Assembly (NCBI GenBank): GCA_031292095.1
Contig: JARLHU010000204.1
Span: 1 to 59,610 of the forward strand
Direction: 5' to 3'
Source: Desulfosporosinus sp.
GTDB taxonomy: Bacteria; Bacillota; Desulfitobacteriia; Desulfitobacteriales; Desulfitobacteriaceae
Length of the DNA: 59,610 nucleotides
Part shown: positions 8,472-16,726 of the stretch, in pieces
Layout of the letters: each line of letters opens with the position of its first letter
Position numbering within the stretch: the stretch's first letter is position 1
Translations under genes and position numbers: made by a program
The notes under the pieces: generated by a model
What the model saw: the letters and a program-made list of their open reading frames with translations, nothing else
What the model was told of the DNA's origin: nothing
The model's database searches: none

Positions 8472-8677
8472 TAGCAATGGCTACCTCTATAATAAAAGCT
8501 GCGCAAAGACACAAGTCAGGTTGAAAGTCTTTGCTGTGTTTGTGTCCCCAAAAATAATGCTTTCTCCTGAAAATATTCCATGTTTATTGAAAAGGGTTGC
8601 TACCGCTGAGTGGCATAAGCGCCTGACTTCTACTAAAAAGGCTCATGTTCTTAAAGAAGAAACATGAGCCTTTTTGG
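8472..8677 (+). ncRNA. Candidate structured leader RNA with terminator
   Basis: Several complementary elements nest in order. TAGCAA (8472-8477) pairs with TTGCTA (8597-8602). The 8-bp stem GCAAAGAC (8503-8510)/GTCTTTGC (8527-8534) has a loop containing AAGTCAGG (8513-8520), which is exactly complementary to CCTGACTT (8622-8629). A 15-bp terminator hairpin (8635-8649/8661-8675) with T5 follows at once. The loop-to-tail pseudoknot abutting a terminator is the layout of a regulated leader. It lies ~300 bp upstream of the G1 peptidase start. No known riboswitch class was recognised. Confidence 0.45.
8635..8677 (+). terminator. Strong intrinsic terminator
   Basis: AAAAAGGCTCATGTT (8635-8649) and AACATGAGCCTTTTT (8661-8675) form a perfect 15-bp stem ending in five T residues. 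It has no protein-coding gene immediately upstream, which supports the leader-RNA reading of 8472-8634. Confidence 0.75.
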
Positions 8678-8970
8678 GCTTATTTTATTAGATAAAGATA
8701 ATGAAATGAGAAAATATATCCATATATGGAAGGATAAGAAGGTAATCAGTCAATGGATTAACTATAGTCAATATTGATTATGATGATAAGTGTTAGATAT
8801 GGAATTACGGCAAGTAAAATGTTATTCTCCATTTACAGATATTGTCGTAAATAGACAGAATTGTCCAGAGTGTGTCTAACCATATAGGTTTGATAACGGA
8901 AAGTACGGTGTTTTTGTCTAGGAAAGCTAATTTTAGTTCCGGCAATGTCGGGTTAGGGAGGCGATCTATA

Positions 8971-9912
8971 ATGAGAATTATGTTAAGTAAGATCCACATT
9001 GTGTCGCTGGCAGTCTTTGTTGGATTGGGAACCTGCTCTCTCGTCAATGGAGTTCCAATTCTACATGCCACTAAAAATCGGATGACGTCTGATTTTGTTT
9101 TCTCTCAAAATTTTTCGCATAAGCATTTATTAGTTTCAAAGGCTCAGCAACCACAAGGTACTTCTACAACTTCAAGCCCTCCCGCCAATATGCAAAAATC
9201 TGAAAATTGGGCGGGATACATTGACAGCCCTTCGTCTAGTAGCGGCTATACTAGCGTTTCTGGCAGTTGGATAGTCCCCAATATTTCTGCTCGTCAACAA
9301 AATGCAGCTACTGCACAGTGGATTGGTTTAGGCGGATCTTCATCACCTGACCTCTTGCAAATGGGAACGAGTGAACAACTTGAAAACGGCCAATTAGTTA
9401 CTGAGGTATTTTGGGAGCAGTTACCAGCTCCTGCTCAAACAGTGATGACGGTTCCGATAGGTTCGACTATTAACGCGACCATATCTCCCTCGAAGAACTC
9501 AAGTTTAACGTGGAATTTAACATTTACCGTGAACGGTCAATCTCAAACTCAAACGATTCCCCCAGTAACACTAGATTCGTCATACGCACAGGGAATCGGG
9601 ACATCAGCAGAATGGATTAGCGAGGAGCCTTCAACTCAGAATGACCAATTGGTTCCTTTAGCATATATGGGGACTGTGTCATACCAATCTGCACTGGTAA
9701 ATGGCCAAGCATTGAGTTCTGCAGAGAATCAGGTTCAACCCATTGCTTTGGTATCCAGTAATGGAAAGATTTTGATTGCTCCTTCTGCATTGGGAACGGA
9801 TGGTGAATCATTCTCGACCAATGATTTAAGTAAAAACCCCAACACAGGCTCGACTAAAGGGTATTATCAAAATGGAAATCCGAGGTCTCCTTCGAATTCT
9901 AGGCACTTGTAG
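8971..9912 (+). CDS. Secreted G1 (eqolisin/glutamic) peptidase
   Basis: A 313-aa exported protein. A signal peptide spans about residues 1-28, with a linker to about 77. The eqolisin domain then begins with NWAGY (79-83). Family landmarks are AQWIGLGG (115-122), the catalytic glutamine in LLQMGT (Gln130), and the catalytic glutamate in SAEWISE (Glu214). Eqolisins cut proteins at acidic pH and are best known from fungi, with bacterial members less studied. The ATG at 8971 is chosen over an upstream in-frame start because GGGAGG lies 9 bp before it. The NlpC/P60 gene lies downstream. Confidence 0.87.
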   Translation: MRIMLSKIHIVSLAVFVGLGTCSLVNGVPILHATKNRMTSDFVFSQNFSHKHLLVSKAQQPQGTSTTSSPPANMQKSENWAGYIDSPSSSSGYTSVSGSWIVPNISARQQNAATAQWIGLGGSSSPDLLQMGTSEQLENGQLVTEVFWEQLPAPAQTVMTVPIGSTINATISPSKNSSLTWNLTFTVNGQSQTQTIPPVTLDSSYAQGIGTSAEWISEEPSTQNDQLVPLAYMGTVSYQSALVNGQALSSAENQVQPIALVSSNGKILIAPSALGTDGESFSTNDLSKNPNTGSTKGYYQNGNPRSPSNSRHL

Positions 9913-10084
9913 GATGGCATGCATCTCCACATCTAATAAAAATTAGGTTCGTTTCAGAAACGACATTTCTTAAGTTGAAATCAGCGTGGGACAATTCTTT
10001 CCCGCAAGTTGATAATCGCCTTTTATATTCAATTCTTGCATAATATTTTGCCTCAACCCCTTTTAGGAAAGGAGATGTTGTTCT

Positions 10085-10765
10085 ATGACAAAGAAATTGA
10101 CTATCCTAATTATGCTTGCATTCTTTCTCGTTCTTGGCAATACTCAGACGGCCCAAGCTTCTTCCTCGTGTGACACCTTACTTAAGACAGGTTCAACAGG
10201 CGCCAACGTAGTACAGTTACAAACTGAGCTAAATTATCTTGGATATGATGTTGGTGCTACAGACGGTATCTTCGGAACCAAAACGCAATCGGAAGTCGTT
10301 GCATTTCAAACGAGAAAATCTTTAAGTGTAGATGGTATTGTTGGATCAATCACTGCCGACTCTTTAAACAAGGTCTACACAGAAAAAACACCTATTGTTA
10401 ACGCAAATGTCATTATTGCCACTGCAGAAAAATATATTGGGGTTCCTTACCGGTGGGGTGGGGAATCTCCTACAAGAGGATTTGATTGTTCAGGCTTTGT
10501 TCAGTATGTCTTTGCCAAAAACGGGATTACCCTACCCAGAGTTTCGTATGATCAAGCTACGGTGGGAACACCTATAAACTTTTGCGAGTTACAACCAGGG
10601 GATCTGATCTTTCTATCAACAGAAACGAAGGGAATCGTGAGTCATGTCGGCATTTACATTGGAAATGATCAGTTCATTAATGCTTCTTGCTCTAAGGGAG
10701 TTACAATCTACCCAATTGGCCCCTACTGGAAATCAATATATTTTGGAGCAAGACGAGTATTATAG
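10085..10765 (+). CDS. Secreted NlpC/P60 endopeptidase with peptidoglycan-binding domain
   Basis: A 226-aa cell-wall hydrolase. A signal peptide spans 1-25, a PG_binding_1 domain about 32-95 (STGANVVQLQTELNYLGY, then DGIFGTKTQ), and an NlpC/P60 domain 108-226. Catalytic Cys135 is in FDCSGFVQYVF and His187 in SHVGIYIG. The usual third polar residue His is Asn199 (FINAS), a tolerated variant. Members cleave the gamma-D-Glu-diaminopimelate bond in peptide stems. The ribosome site is AAAGGAGATG, and an intrinsic terminator follows directly. Confidence 0.92.
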   Translation: MTKKLTILIMLAFFLVLGNTQTAQASSSCDTLLKTGSTGANVVQLQTELNYLGYDVGATDGIFGTKTQSEVVAFQTRKSLSVDGIVGSITADSLNKVYTEKTPIVNANVIIATAEKYIGVPYRWGGESPTRGFDCSGFVQYVFAKNGITLPRVSYDQATVGTPINFCELQPGDLIFLSTETKGIVSHVGIYIGNDQFINASCSKGVTIYPIGPYWKSIYFGARRVL

Positions 10766-10774
10766 TTGCGTTCT

Positions 10775-10798
10775 GCCACCTACGGGTGGCTTTTTTTA
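10775..10798 (+). terminator. Intrinsic terminator of the NlpC/P60 gene
   Basis: GCCACC-TACG-GGTGGC (10775-10790) is followed by T8, 10 bp after the stop codon. Confidence 0.9.
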
Positions 10799-10909
10799 TT
10801 GAAATTGGATTCTTCTCATCTCAGAGCCTTAGGTTAACGAAATCCAACTAGACCCGATTCCCCAACATACCATTGAAGAAGTCGCCGGATGTTTGGACTG
10901 CCTTATATA

Positions 10910-11005
10910 TTAAATCCACAAACCAAAGAGAGCATCACAATTCCAGCCTCGAAAGTTCCTGGTTTTAAAGCTGGCAAGGCACTTAAAGAGGCAGTTCAAT
11001 TATAA
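10910..11005 (+). pseudogene. HU/IHF-family DNA-binding protein, C-terminal fragment
   Basis: The frame reads LNPQTKES-ITIPASKVPGFK-AGKALKEAVQL and stops at TAA (11003-11005). This is the C-terminal third of an HU-family protein (NPQTG, then IPASKVPxFKxGKALKdaV). The N-terminal two thirds, including the dimerisation helices, are missing and the upstream bases carry stops. It is a truncated relic, not an expressed gene. Confidence 0.75.
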
Positions 11006-11291
11006 AGAGATAGTCTCAACAGATTTATTTCTGCTGAGCCGATTTTCGTTATACCCACCTCATCAAAGACAACACCAATCCAGCAACAAACCATTTGAGA
11101 AGCGTCAGGGTGTTTGGACGGGTTAATATGTTGCATCAAAACGGTTAGACAAATCAGCAGATCCACAAAGACCATCAGACTTGGAACAAAAAGACCCCCA
11201 CCGGTTCCGATGGAGGCAAGCTAGAGAAATGAGTTTTGGATAAGATATAGTGTACCGTGAATTACGGTTAGTATGCTACCCTCAAATAGCG
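11006..11291. other. Intergenic, no gene seen
   Basis: No coding frame with a ribosome site. A short GTTTGGAC motif also occurs at 10891, suggesting degenerate repeated debris around the HU fragment. Confidence 0.4.
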
Positions 11292-11480
11292 TCATCTACC
11301 CTCTTGCTTTTTCCTCGTCGTGAACCTAAGTACTCCTACTAAAATAATAATCAGCCAGAGCCACCAAGGAGTGTATGAGACAATCAAATATGCTCCACGC
11401 AACATTCCTTTAACTATAGCATCTACCACAATATTGGTATCGAGCACTTTTCCAACGCTCCTTTTCCTCTCGCTTGACAT
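11292..11480 (-). CDS. Small putative membrane protein
   Basis: About 62 aa from an ATG at 11480; a longer frame to a TTG at 11564 lacks a good ribosome site. It has a polar N-terminus (MSSERKRSVGKVLDTN), one strong hydrophobic span (WWLWLIIILVGVL) near the C-terminus and a basic tail TTRKKQEGR. I do not recognise a family. It follows the Spo0E-like gene on the same strand by ~110 bp and may be cotranscribed. It could be real or spurious. Confidence 0.4.
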   Translation of the reverse strand: MSSERKRSVGKVLDTNIVVDAIVKGMLRGAYLIVSYTPWWLWLIIILVGVLRFTTRKKQEGR

Positions 11481-11591
11481 TAAACATCGAATCCGGACTT
11501 TCCCCCCATAAAATAATAAGACCCCAGACTTATTATTAGTTATTCCTATGCAAATCTTCTTCAAAAACCACGTTCCCTGCTCAGACTTAAT

Positions 11592-11801
11592 CTAAACAAC
11601 TTCGGCTCTTTGACGATCTTGATCTGGCATCTGAAGCACAACATTCTGTTGATGGCGAGCTTTGAGATACTTATATATCAAAACATCCACTCCCTTACAC
11701 AACCTTATAACATAAGGATCAGTTAAGCTCTTACCCTTAGCGACTCTATTCATCTTGCATCTATATACTGCTATCTCAGTTAGAAGATTGTTTATATCCA
11801 T
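11592..11801 (-). CDS. Spo0E-like aspartyl-phosphate phosphatase
   Basis: A 69-aa protein with the Spo0E pattern: two helices joined by a turn, LLTEIAVYRCKMNRV, then GKSLTDPYVIRL and DVLIYKYL. Spo0E-family proteins dephosphorylate Spo0A~P and delay sporulation. The usual SQELD signature is altered here to LCKGVD (34-39), keeping the key Asp. The start at MDINNLL is chosen because AGGAGG lies 8 bp before it. It sits in the same region as a Spo0A-type receiver and a kinase relic. Confidence 0.78.
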   Translation of the reverse strand: MDINNLLTEIAVYRCKMNRVAKGKSLTDPYVIRLCKGVDVLIYKYLKARHQQNVVLQMPDQDRQRAEVV

Positions 11802-11863
11802 TGTACAGACCTCCTGCATCTTGTAATATCCCCCTCGTCCAATTAAGATGCCCTATTAACTTT

Positions 11864-12401
11864 TTATAACTCAACTTTCGCAGAGCGAATGTTTGGAACA
11901 TTCACAAGTTGCAAGAGCGGATCTCTTTGCAAAATAATACTGGGAAAACCGTTTGCTTCCACCCCTATTCTCAAAACTCTAAGATCTTCCAATTTCGAGA
12001 TTCCAGTTCTGCTCGAAAGCGCAAAAATGGAAAACTTTGATTCCATTAGTGAATCTGAAAAGTCAAATATCTTATTGCGCTCTTCTGTTTCATTTATCTG
12101 AATCAGGGCATCCCCTCCACCTTTTTCAACAATCGTTTGTGCTTCTGACCAATCCATTGCTTTGACTTCTATTGAACGCCCCATCTTTTTTCCAAGCGCA
12201 GCAATAATATCTACTACTACTCCCTTCGAAGAGCCATTCTCAATGGTAGACCATAGTAGGTAAATTCTGATTCCCTAAAAACAGAAGCGAGTCTGTATTT
12301 TTTTGAGTGTCCGATTCAGCGAAAGCACTAGTTGACGCTAATATGCAAATAGCAATTATTAGGATAACCAACTTATTTATTTTACTTATTAATGATTTCA
12401 C
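11864..12401 (-). pseudogene. Family-3 extracellular solute-binding protein, frameshifted and truncated
   Basis: From a GTG near 12401 the frame encodes a signal peptide (LVILIIAICILASTSAFA) and the start of a periplasmic-binding domain. A one-base deletion near 12245 breaks the frame. The second frame (12184-11864) continues with GRSIEVKAMDWSEAQ, a DFSDSLMESKFSIFA motif and DLRVLRIGVEANGF, then stops before the second lobe. Such domains often head membrane sensor kinases. Both a frameshift and a C-terminal loss are present, so it is a pseudogene. Confidence 0.72.
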
Positions 12402-12725
12402 TACAGAAACCCCCTGATTTTAAGTGCTTATTCCTTACGGATAAGAAAGATCGCAGCGAAAACGATGGTAAACGCGCCTCTATCTAAGGAACCGATCCCG
12501 CCTTTAAACGGAACAGTGCGCTAGGTGGCTTAGCGCTTGCGGTTTAGTTTGTTGTAGTCATCTCGGCAGCGCCCAGATAGGAGAGTCGATCCATCCGAGC
12601 ATGGTTCCCAGGAGGCGAGGTGCAGGAAGGGTAATACAGTTCAACATATCACTGACCAAAATGGACGGTAGACACATGAAGTCAAATTATTAAAAATAGA
12701 TATCTGAAAACTCAATAGTTTTAGA
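12402..12725. other. Intergenic, GC-richer relic sequence
   Basis: On the minus strand, ~12526-12440 reads KGGIGSLDRGAFTIVFAAIF followed by LIRKE and a stop. This looks like the C-terminus of a lost membrane protein; the family is uncertain. GCGCTA/TAGCGC forms a small hairpin near 12518-12536. No intact gene is seen. Confidence 0.35.
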
Positions 12726-14267
12726 CTATATCAACCGTTTATCTGAAATTTCTTTCTTCATCGATTCGCCTAAGGTCGCTTTTACTTTTTCTATAGGAAG
12801 TAAAATGGTAAACGTACTACCCTCACCTACTTCACTTTCCAATGTAATTTCTCCGCCCATCATTTCCACGAACATCTTTACAAGGTGTAACCCTATCCCT
12901 GTTCCTTCTGCTTGTCTAGTATGGGAAGTATCCACCTGCCCAAACCGTTCAAATATTAAATCCTTTTTGTCATCCGGGATACCAACTCCTTTATCTTTAA
13001 CTAGAATACATACCATGTATTTTCCTTCGACTATTTTTTGAGATATTTTAACAGTTACTGATTTGCCTTCAGGTGTAAATTTAATGGCATTGGAAAGAAG
13101 ATTTAGGAGGATTCGCTCGTACTTCTCATCATCAACCCCTATTATTTTTTCCCTCAGAGTTGAAGAGAATGATAGCTTGATACGCTTTTGTTCAGCAAAT
13201 ATTATGATGCATTCAGTTATGAGTCTCGTAATGAGAACGATATCCATATTCGTTTTGTTCATTTTAAGATGACCTGCGTTCTTACGAGTAATATCTAACA
13301 GATTATTGATCAGCTTTAACTGTCTGTTAGAATTTTGCTTTACTTTGTTAAGATATCCTTTTGCTTTATCCGACAATTCATTTTTACAGATAAGTTCCAT
13401 TGTTTGAATCATCCAGATTTGCATTCCTTCCGGGGTTCCGATGCTGTATGGATGTGCAGGGGGATCATTGGTGAGCACGCTTCGACCGTCAAGTACTACC
13501 CGACCAAATAGACCACGTTTTTTAAAGATACCTGAGTGCTTCTGAACTGTATTACTCTTCATATTACCGAAATCTTGCATGGTATCGCTCATGGCAACCA
13601 TATGGATTGATCCATCCTTCCCAACTTCATCAAAGAAGCCGAGCTTGCTGTCTGTGATATCTAAGACTATTTTTAAGCAATTCTGTGCAAAGTCTCCGAG
13701 GGTATCGCAATTAGAAGCCTCCATATTGATACGGTTGATTGCATTAAGGATCATATTTTGCTTAATGATTAAGTCTTCAGCTTGTTTGTGCTCATTAAAT
13801 TCTTTTTGTATTTGTGTTAACAACCGCGCATTTTCCGCAGCTATATAAATTACATCTGTTATATCCTCCATTGTGGCAATACCACCACAGATGATTCCAT
13901 TTTCGTCACGTAAAGGGCTGGCACTCCAGCGGGCTATTTTAGAGGTTCCATCCTCCCAAACTAATTCTAGGTCGCATCCAATAATTTCCTTTCCCAGCCA
14001 TACCGCTTGTTGCATTGGCATTTCTGCTGCAGATAATAACTTACCATTTTGATATATTTTCACAGGGGGCGGCACTGGTGTTGAGTGAGAAAACTCCCCC
14101 CACGGTTCAATTTGTAAAAACTTAGCCGCTGCCGGATTATAGATGAGTGTTTCACAAGTCGCATCTGTGGCAACAGCGAACCCACCTGGAATGATTTTCA
14201 GCAGTTTTGAATTCAATATAATCCGTTTCAAATCTGGATTGGCATTCAGAAAATCAAGACTGTCCAT
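12726..14267 (-). CDS. PAS-GAF sensor histidine kinase lacking the H-box
   Basis: A 513-aa soluble kinase with a PAS-like domain (~25-140, ending GGIATMEDITDVI), a coiled linker, and a GAF-like domain (~180-281, ending DPPAHPYSIGTPEG). A remnant of the dimerisation helices and a full ATPase domain (~380-491) follow, with N-box NLLSNAIKF, DKGVGI (425-430) and GTGIGL (455-460). The segment with the phosphoacceptor His (HELRTPLN type) and the end of the GAF domain is missing. GTPEG (277-281) runs almost directly into MIQTMELICKNE. That looks like an internal in-frame deletion. It cannot autophosphorylate in the usual way. Confidence 0.85.
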   Translation of the reverse strand: MDSLDFLNANPDLKRIILNSKLLKIIPGGFAVATDATCETLIYNPAAAKFLQIEPWGEFSHSTPVPPPVKIYQNGKLLSAAEMPMQQAVWLGKEIIGCDLELVWEDGTSKIARWSASPLRDENGIICGGIATMEDITDVIYIAAENARLLTQIQKEFNEHKQAEDLIIKQNMILNAINRINMEASNCDTLGDFAQNCLKIVLDITDSKLGFFDEVGKDGSIHMVAMSDTMQDFGNMKSNTVQKHSGIFKKRGLFGRVVLDGRSVLTNDPPAHPYSIGTPEGMQIWMIQTMELICKNELSDKAKGYLNKVKQNSNRQLKLINNLLDITRKNAGHLKMNKTNMDIVLITRLITECIIIFAEQKRIKLSFSSTLREKIIGVDDEKYERILLNLLSNAIKFTPEGKSVTVKISQKIVEGKYMVCILVKDKGVGIPDDKKDLIFERFGQVDTSHTRQAEGTGIGLHLVKMFVEMMGGEITLESEVGEGSTFTILLPIEKVKATLGESMKKEISDKRLI

Positions 14268-14559
14268 TCTCTATTCTCTCCTTAGCAAATCTAAATGAAT
14301 AGTTACCTGTTAACAATGTCATCATCACAATATTCTGTAAGCTCTGAAAGCCATTCTCTGTCTCGCTCACATATCTTGAGTTGAAATAATGTGATAATTA
14401 TTTTCAGTATTGTAGGTATCTACTTCAGTTGTAAAAATGATTTTTAGACCCAGACATCTCGAAAGAATCAAGGTCTGTTGCTTGAACCGAATCTAATGAT
14501 TCTTATCTATTTCGCTTTTGTCCATATCTTGGAGTAAGAAGAACACATTCTACATCGGG
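14268..14559. other. Intergenic between receiver and kinase, no gene seen
   Basis: About 290 bp with stops in all frames and no trace of a Spo0A effector domain. A ribosome site for the kinase lies at its proximal end (AAGGAGAGAATAG). Confidence 0.5.
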
Positions 14560-14952
14560 TTAATGTTGATTTGACGATTGAATTTGGAGTATTTTATTAA
14601 CAAGAATATCCATATCAAACGGTTTTACTAAATAATACTCAGCACCTATATCCAGTGCCCGCTGAGTTGTCTTATCATTGCCTAGTGCCGAAAGCATTAT
14701 AAACACTGGTTTTTTCTTCAATTGTATTGAATTGATCTTCTCAAGCACCTCTATCCCAGTAAGTTGAGGCATGACTATATCTAAAACAACGACGTCAGCT
14801 TCCTTTGATATAATCATGTCAACAGCATCAACACCGTTGAAAGCTGTTCCAACTACTTCAATTCCATCTTGATAATTAAGATATTCACATAAAATATTAT
14901 TAAAATCTTTGTTGTCATCAGCAATAAGAACTTGTATTTTTCCTGAATACAT
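14560..14952 (-). CDS. Spo0A-type receiver domain without output domain
   Basis: A 130-aa single receiver domain: acidic pocket Asp12/Asp13, phosphoacceptor Asp58 in VVVLDIVMP, Ser88 in the Thr/Ser position and Lys110 in LVKPFDMD. The overall pattern (VLIADDNKDFNNILCEYL, GAEYYLVKPFDMDILV) is that of Spo0A, but the ~130-aa sigma-interacting DNA-binding half is absent. The following 290 bp do not encode it. It may be a truncated paralogue that competes for phosphate, or an expressed relic. It lies upstream of the H-box-less kinase on the same strand. Confidence 0.8.
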   Translation of the reverse strand: MYSGKIQVLIADDNKDFNNILCEYLNYQDGIEVVGTAFNGVDAVDMIISKEADVVVLDIVMPQLTGIEVLEKINSIQLKKKPVFIMLSALGNDKTTQRALDIGAEYYLVKPFDMDILVNKILQIQSSNQH

Positions 14953-15140
14953 AAGTAATCCTCCTCAACTGTGGCATAATTAGTAAAGCCTTTTTCCTAA
15001 TCAGTTCCTAATAAGAAAAACATTATTCCTTGCAAGTTTGTCCATAAATTGGATGGTACACGGCGTGACATTTGCTAGAAACGGGATAAATAGGTTAATT
15101 TTATACTTACATTACATAGTAACTTATTAATTTATAAAAG

Positions 15141-15182
15141 TTTGTCGAGCCGTAGCTTAAATGCTAATAAAAGTTTGTCGAA
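15141..15182. promoter_or_regulatory. Two candidate Spo0A boxes
   Basis: AAAAGTTTGTCGAG (15136-15149) and AAAAGTTTGTCGAA (15169-15182) each contain TTGTCGAA/G, close to the TGTCGAA 0A-box consensus, spaced 33 bp apart. They lie 190-230 bp upstream of the receiver gene. The repeat is directly visible; binding by Spo0A is inferred. Confidence 0.4.
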
Positions 15183-16043
15183 TAACCCTATTTCAGTGCC
15201 CGATACAATAGAATCGCAGCAGACGCGGTCATAACAGTACAACTGTAGCTGTTGCTCATTCCATTCTCAAGGCAGCATTCCAGCGTACCATAAGCTCAAA
15301 AACAACGCACCCTACTAGGAACTAGGACCTGATTTCTTTGAACTACGACGGAAAAACGGAGATCGTTAAGAAGTCCGTAAAGAGACTCGAAACACTCGGA
15401 TTTACCGTTACCGTTGAACAGAGCATCAACTCTTGTACAAGCTTAGTCACTAATTAAATATTTGAAGTTAATTGATGTCTTCTCAAGCATCTACTTGAGT
15501 CTAGGTGGATATTTTTGCTTTTATGGCCCTAGTACTCTGTTTTTTGGATAGACATTAAATGCCGTTTCATTTTGTTTATGTGACTTCGCAGGATTATTCT
15601 TAGTAAATTATCCGAAGTTAGGCATAAAAATGCTCAAGCTTGGAGTAGCGCTTGAGTAACTTACAACAGATATCTTGTGGATTGCACTTGCCTAACTTTG
15701 GATAATTTCAATAGCACTATTCTTATACTAGTAACGCATTCGTAGAATAATATGGATAATAACGAAGAACCAGACAAAAGGTCTTACCCAAAGGTAAAGG
15801 GTCCTTTTTGAGGTGCAAAGATATGATTTAACACTCGAATTCGCACCTGAATTAGCATTGCGATATTCAACGGAATAAGGACTAAATCTCTGTAAATTAG
15901 CATCTCGAATCTATACCCCAGATTGTGAATACTAAAAAGCTCCTCTTTGCAGCTTATGCTACATAGAAAGAGCTTTTCGTTGGTGTCCAAGAATATAAAT
16001 TCTTGCGCAAATCAATGCGATTAATTGCTTGCATTTCGTTATT
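15183..16043. other. Long intergenic stretch with mobile-element debris
   Basis: No intact gene. Plus-strand ~15341-15450 reads LNYDGKTEIVKKSVKRLETL then GFTVTVEQ, which looks like the end of a transposase-type gene, but no family could be fixed. Positions 15714-15755 resemble 5463-5510. Nothing else is supported. Confidence 0.4.
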
Positions 16044-16355
16044 TCATTTAAATACCTTTTTTATAAAGGCATATATAATTACCAAAGCAATGATTGAGAA
16101 AATTGCACAGGCAAGCCATGCTTCAAAAACGAGCTTTCCAATATTGTCAATAAGCTTCTCTGGTTCACTTAATGAACGTCCAGCAACAATGTAACCGCTG
16201 TTAGTTTTTATGGCAACAGTAGCATAGCGAAGGCCTGTTTGCGGTTGCCATGTCACTTTAACATAGCCGTTTTTGTCTACCGAATCCAAAACACCTTTTG
16301 GATAATTCGGCTTTATGTTACCTATCATTCCTGACGTACTAAAGCTTTCATACAT
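16044..16355 (-). CDS. Membrane protein fragment, function unknown
   Basis: A 103-aa frame with a beta-rich N-terminus (GYVKVTWQPQTGLRYATVAI, then SGYIVAGRSLSEPEKLI). One C-terminal membrane span follows (ACAIFSIIALVIIYAFI). The soluble part resembles extracellular sensing segments of membrane proteins that normally have a further N-terminal span, which is missing here. There is no ribosome site before the ATG, so it is probably truncated. Confidence 0.4.
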   Translation of the reverse strand: MYESFSTSGMIGNIKPNYPKGVLDSVDKNGYVKVTWQPQTGLRYATVAIKTNSGYIVAGRSLSEPEKLIDNIGKLVFEAWLACAIFSIIALVIIYAFIKKVFK

Positions 16356-16367
16356 ACTATAACAAAA

Positions 16368-16412
16368 TTTTTATTGAATAACAATAAATATTTACTGTTA
16401 TTCAATAAAAAA
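16368..16412. terminator. 16-bp stem, bidirectional terminator-like hairpin
   Basis: TTTTTATTGAATAACA (16368-16383) is the exact inverse of TGTTATTCAATAAAAA (16396-16411). The AT-rich stem with T/A flanks fits a terminator usable on either strand, although it lies at the 5' side of the fragment above. Confidence 0.45.
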
Positions 16413-16500
16413 GTACATCTAACCTCGAAATTGTTGCGATTTTTGTGCTATTCTACCTCTTCAACTCCAAAATGAAATCCCTAATCCGCAAGTTTTTAGC

Positions 16501-16547
16501 ATGAAAATAGCTACCATTTGGCGTTACCAAATCGTAGCTATTTTCAT
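16501..16547. terminator. Long hairpin downstream of cfa
   Basis: ATGAAAATAGCTAC (16501-16514) pairs with GTAGCTATTTTCAT (16534-16547), and an inner TTTGG/CCAAA extends the stem. It lies 180 bp beyond the cfa stop on the minus strand. Confidence 0.5.
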
Positions 16548-16726
16548 TCGTGACAGACACCTTCATGGATTTTTCTCATTCACATAATTGACATTAGATG
16601 AGGCATCCTGCTCATATTAGAAAAATTAGCGTGCGGCAGGGGCTAATTTCTTTTGTTCACTTGTTTGCTCTGACAGTTTCAATATTTACATATCCCTGAA
16701 TAAACCTTCAATTGATAAGGCAATAA

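Noticed and set aside
8590..8630. T-box antiterminator
   Set aside because: GGGTTGCTACCGCT resembles GGGTGGTACCGCG, but the UGG that pairs with the tRNA end is missing and no stem I with a specifier loop was found.
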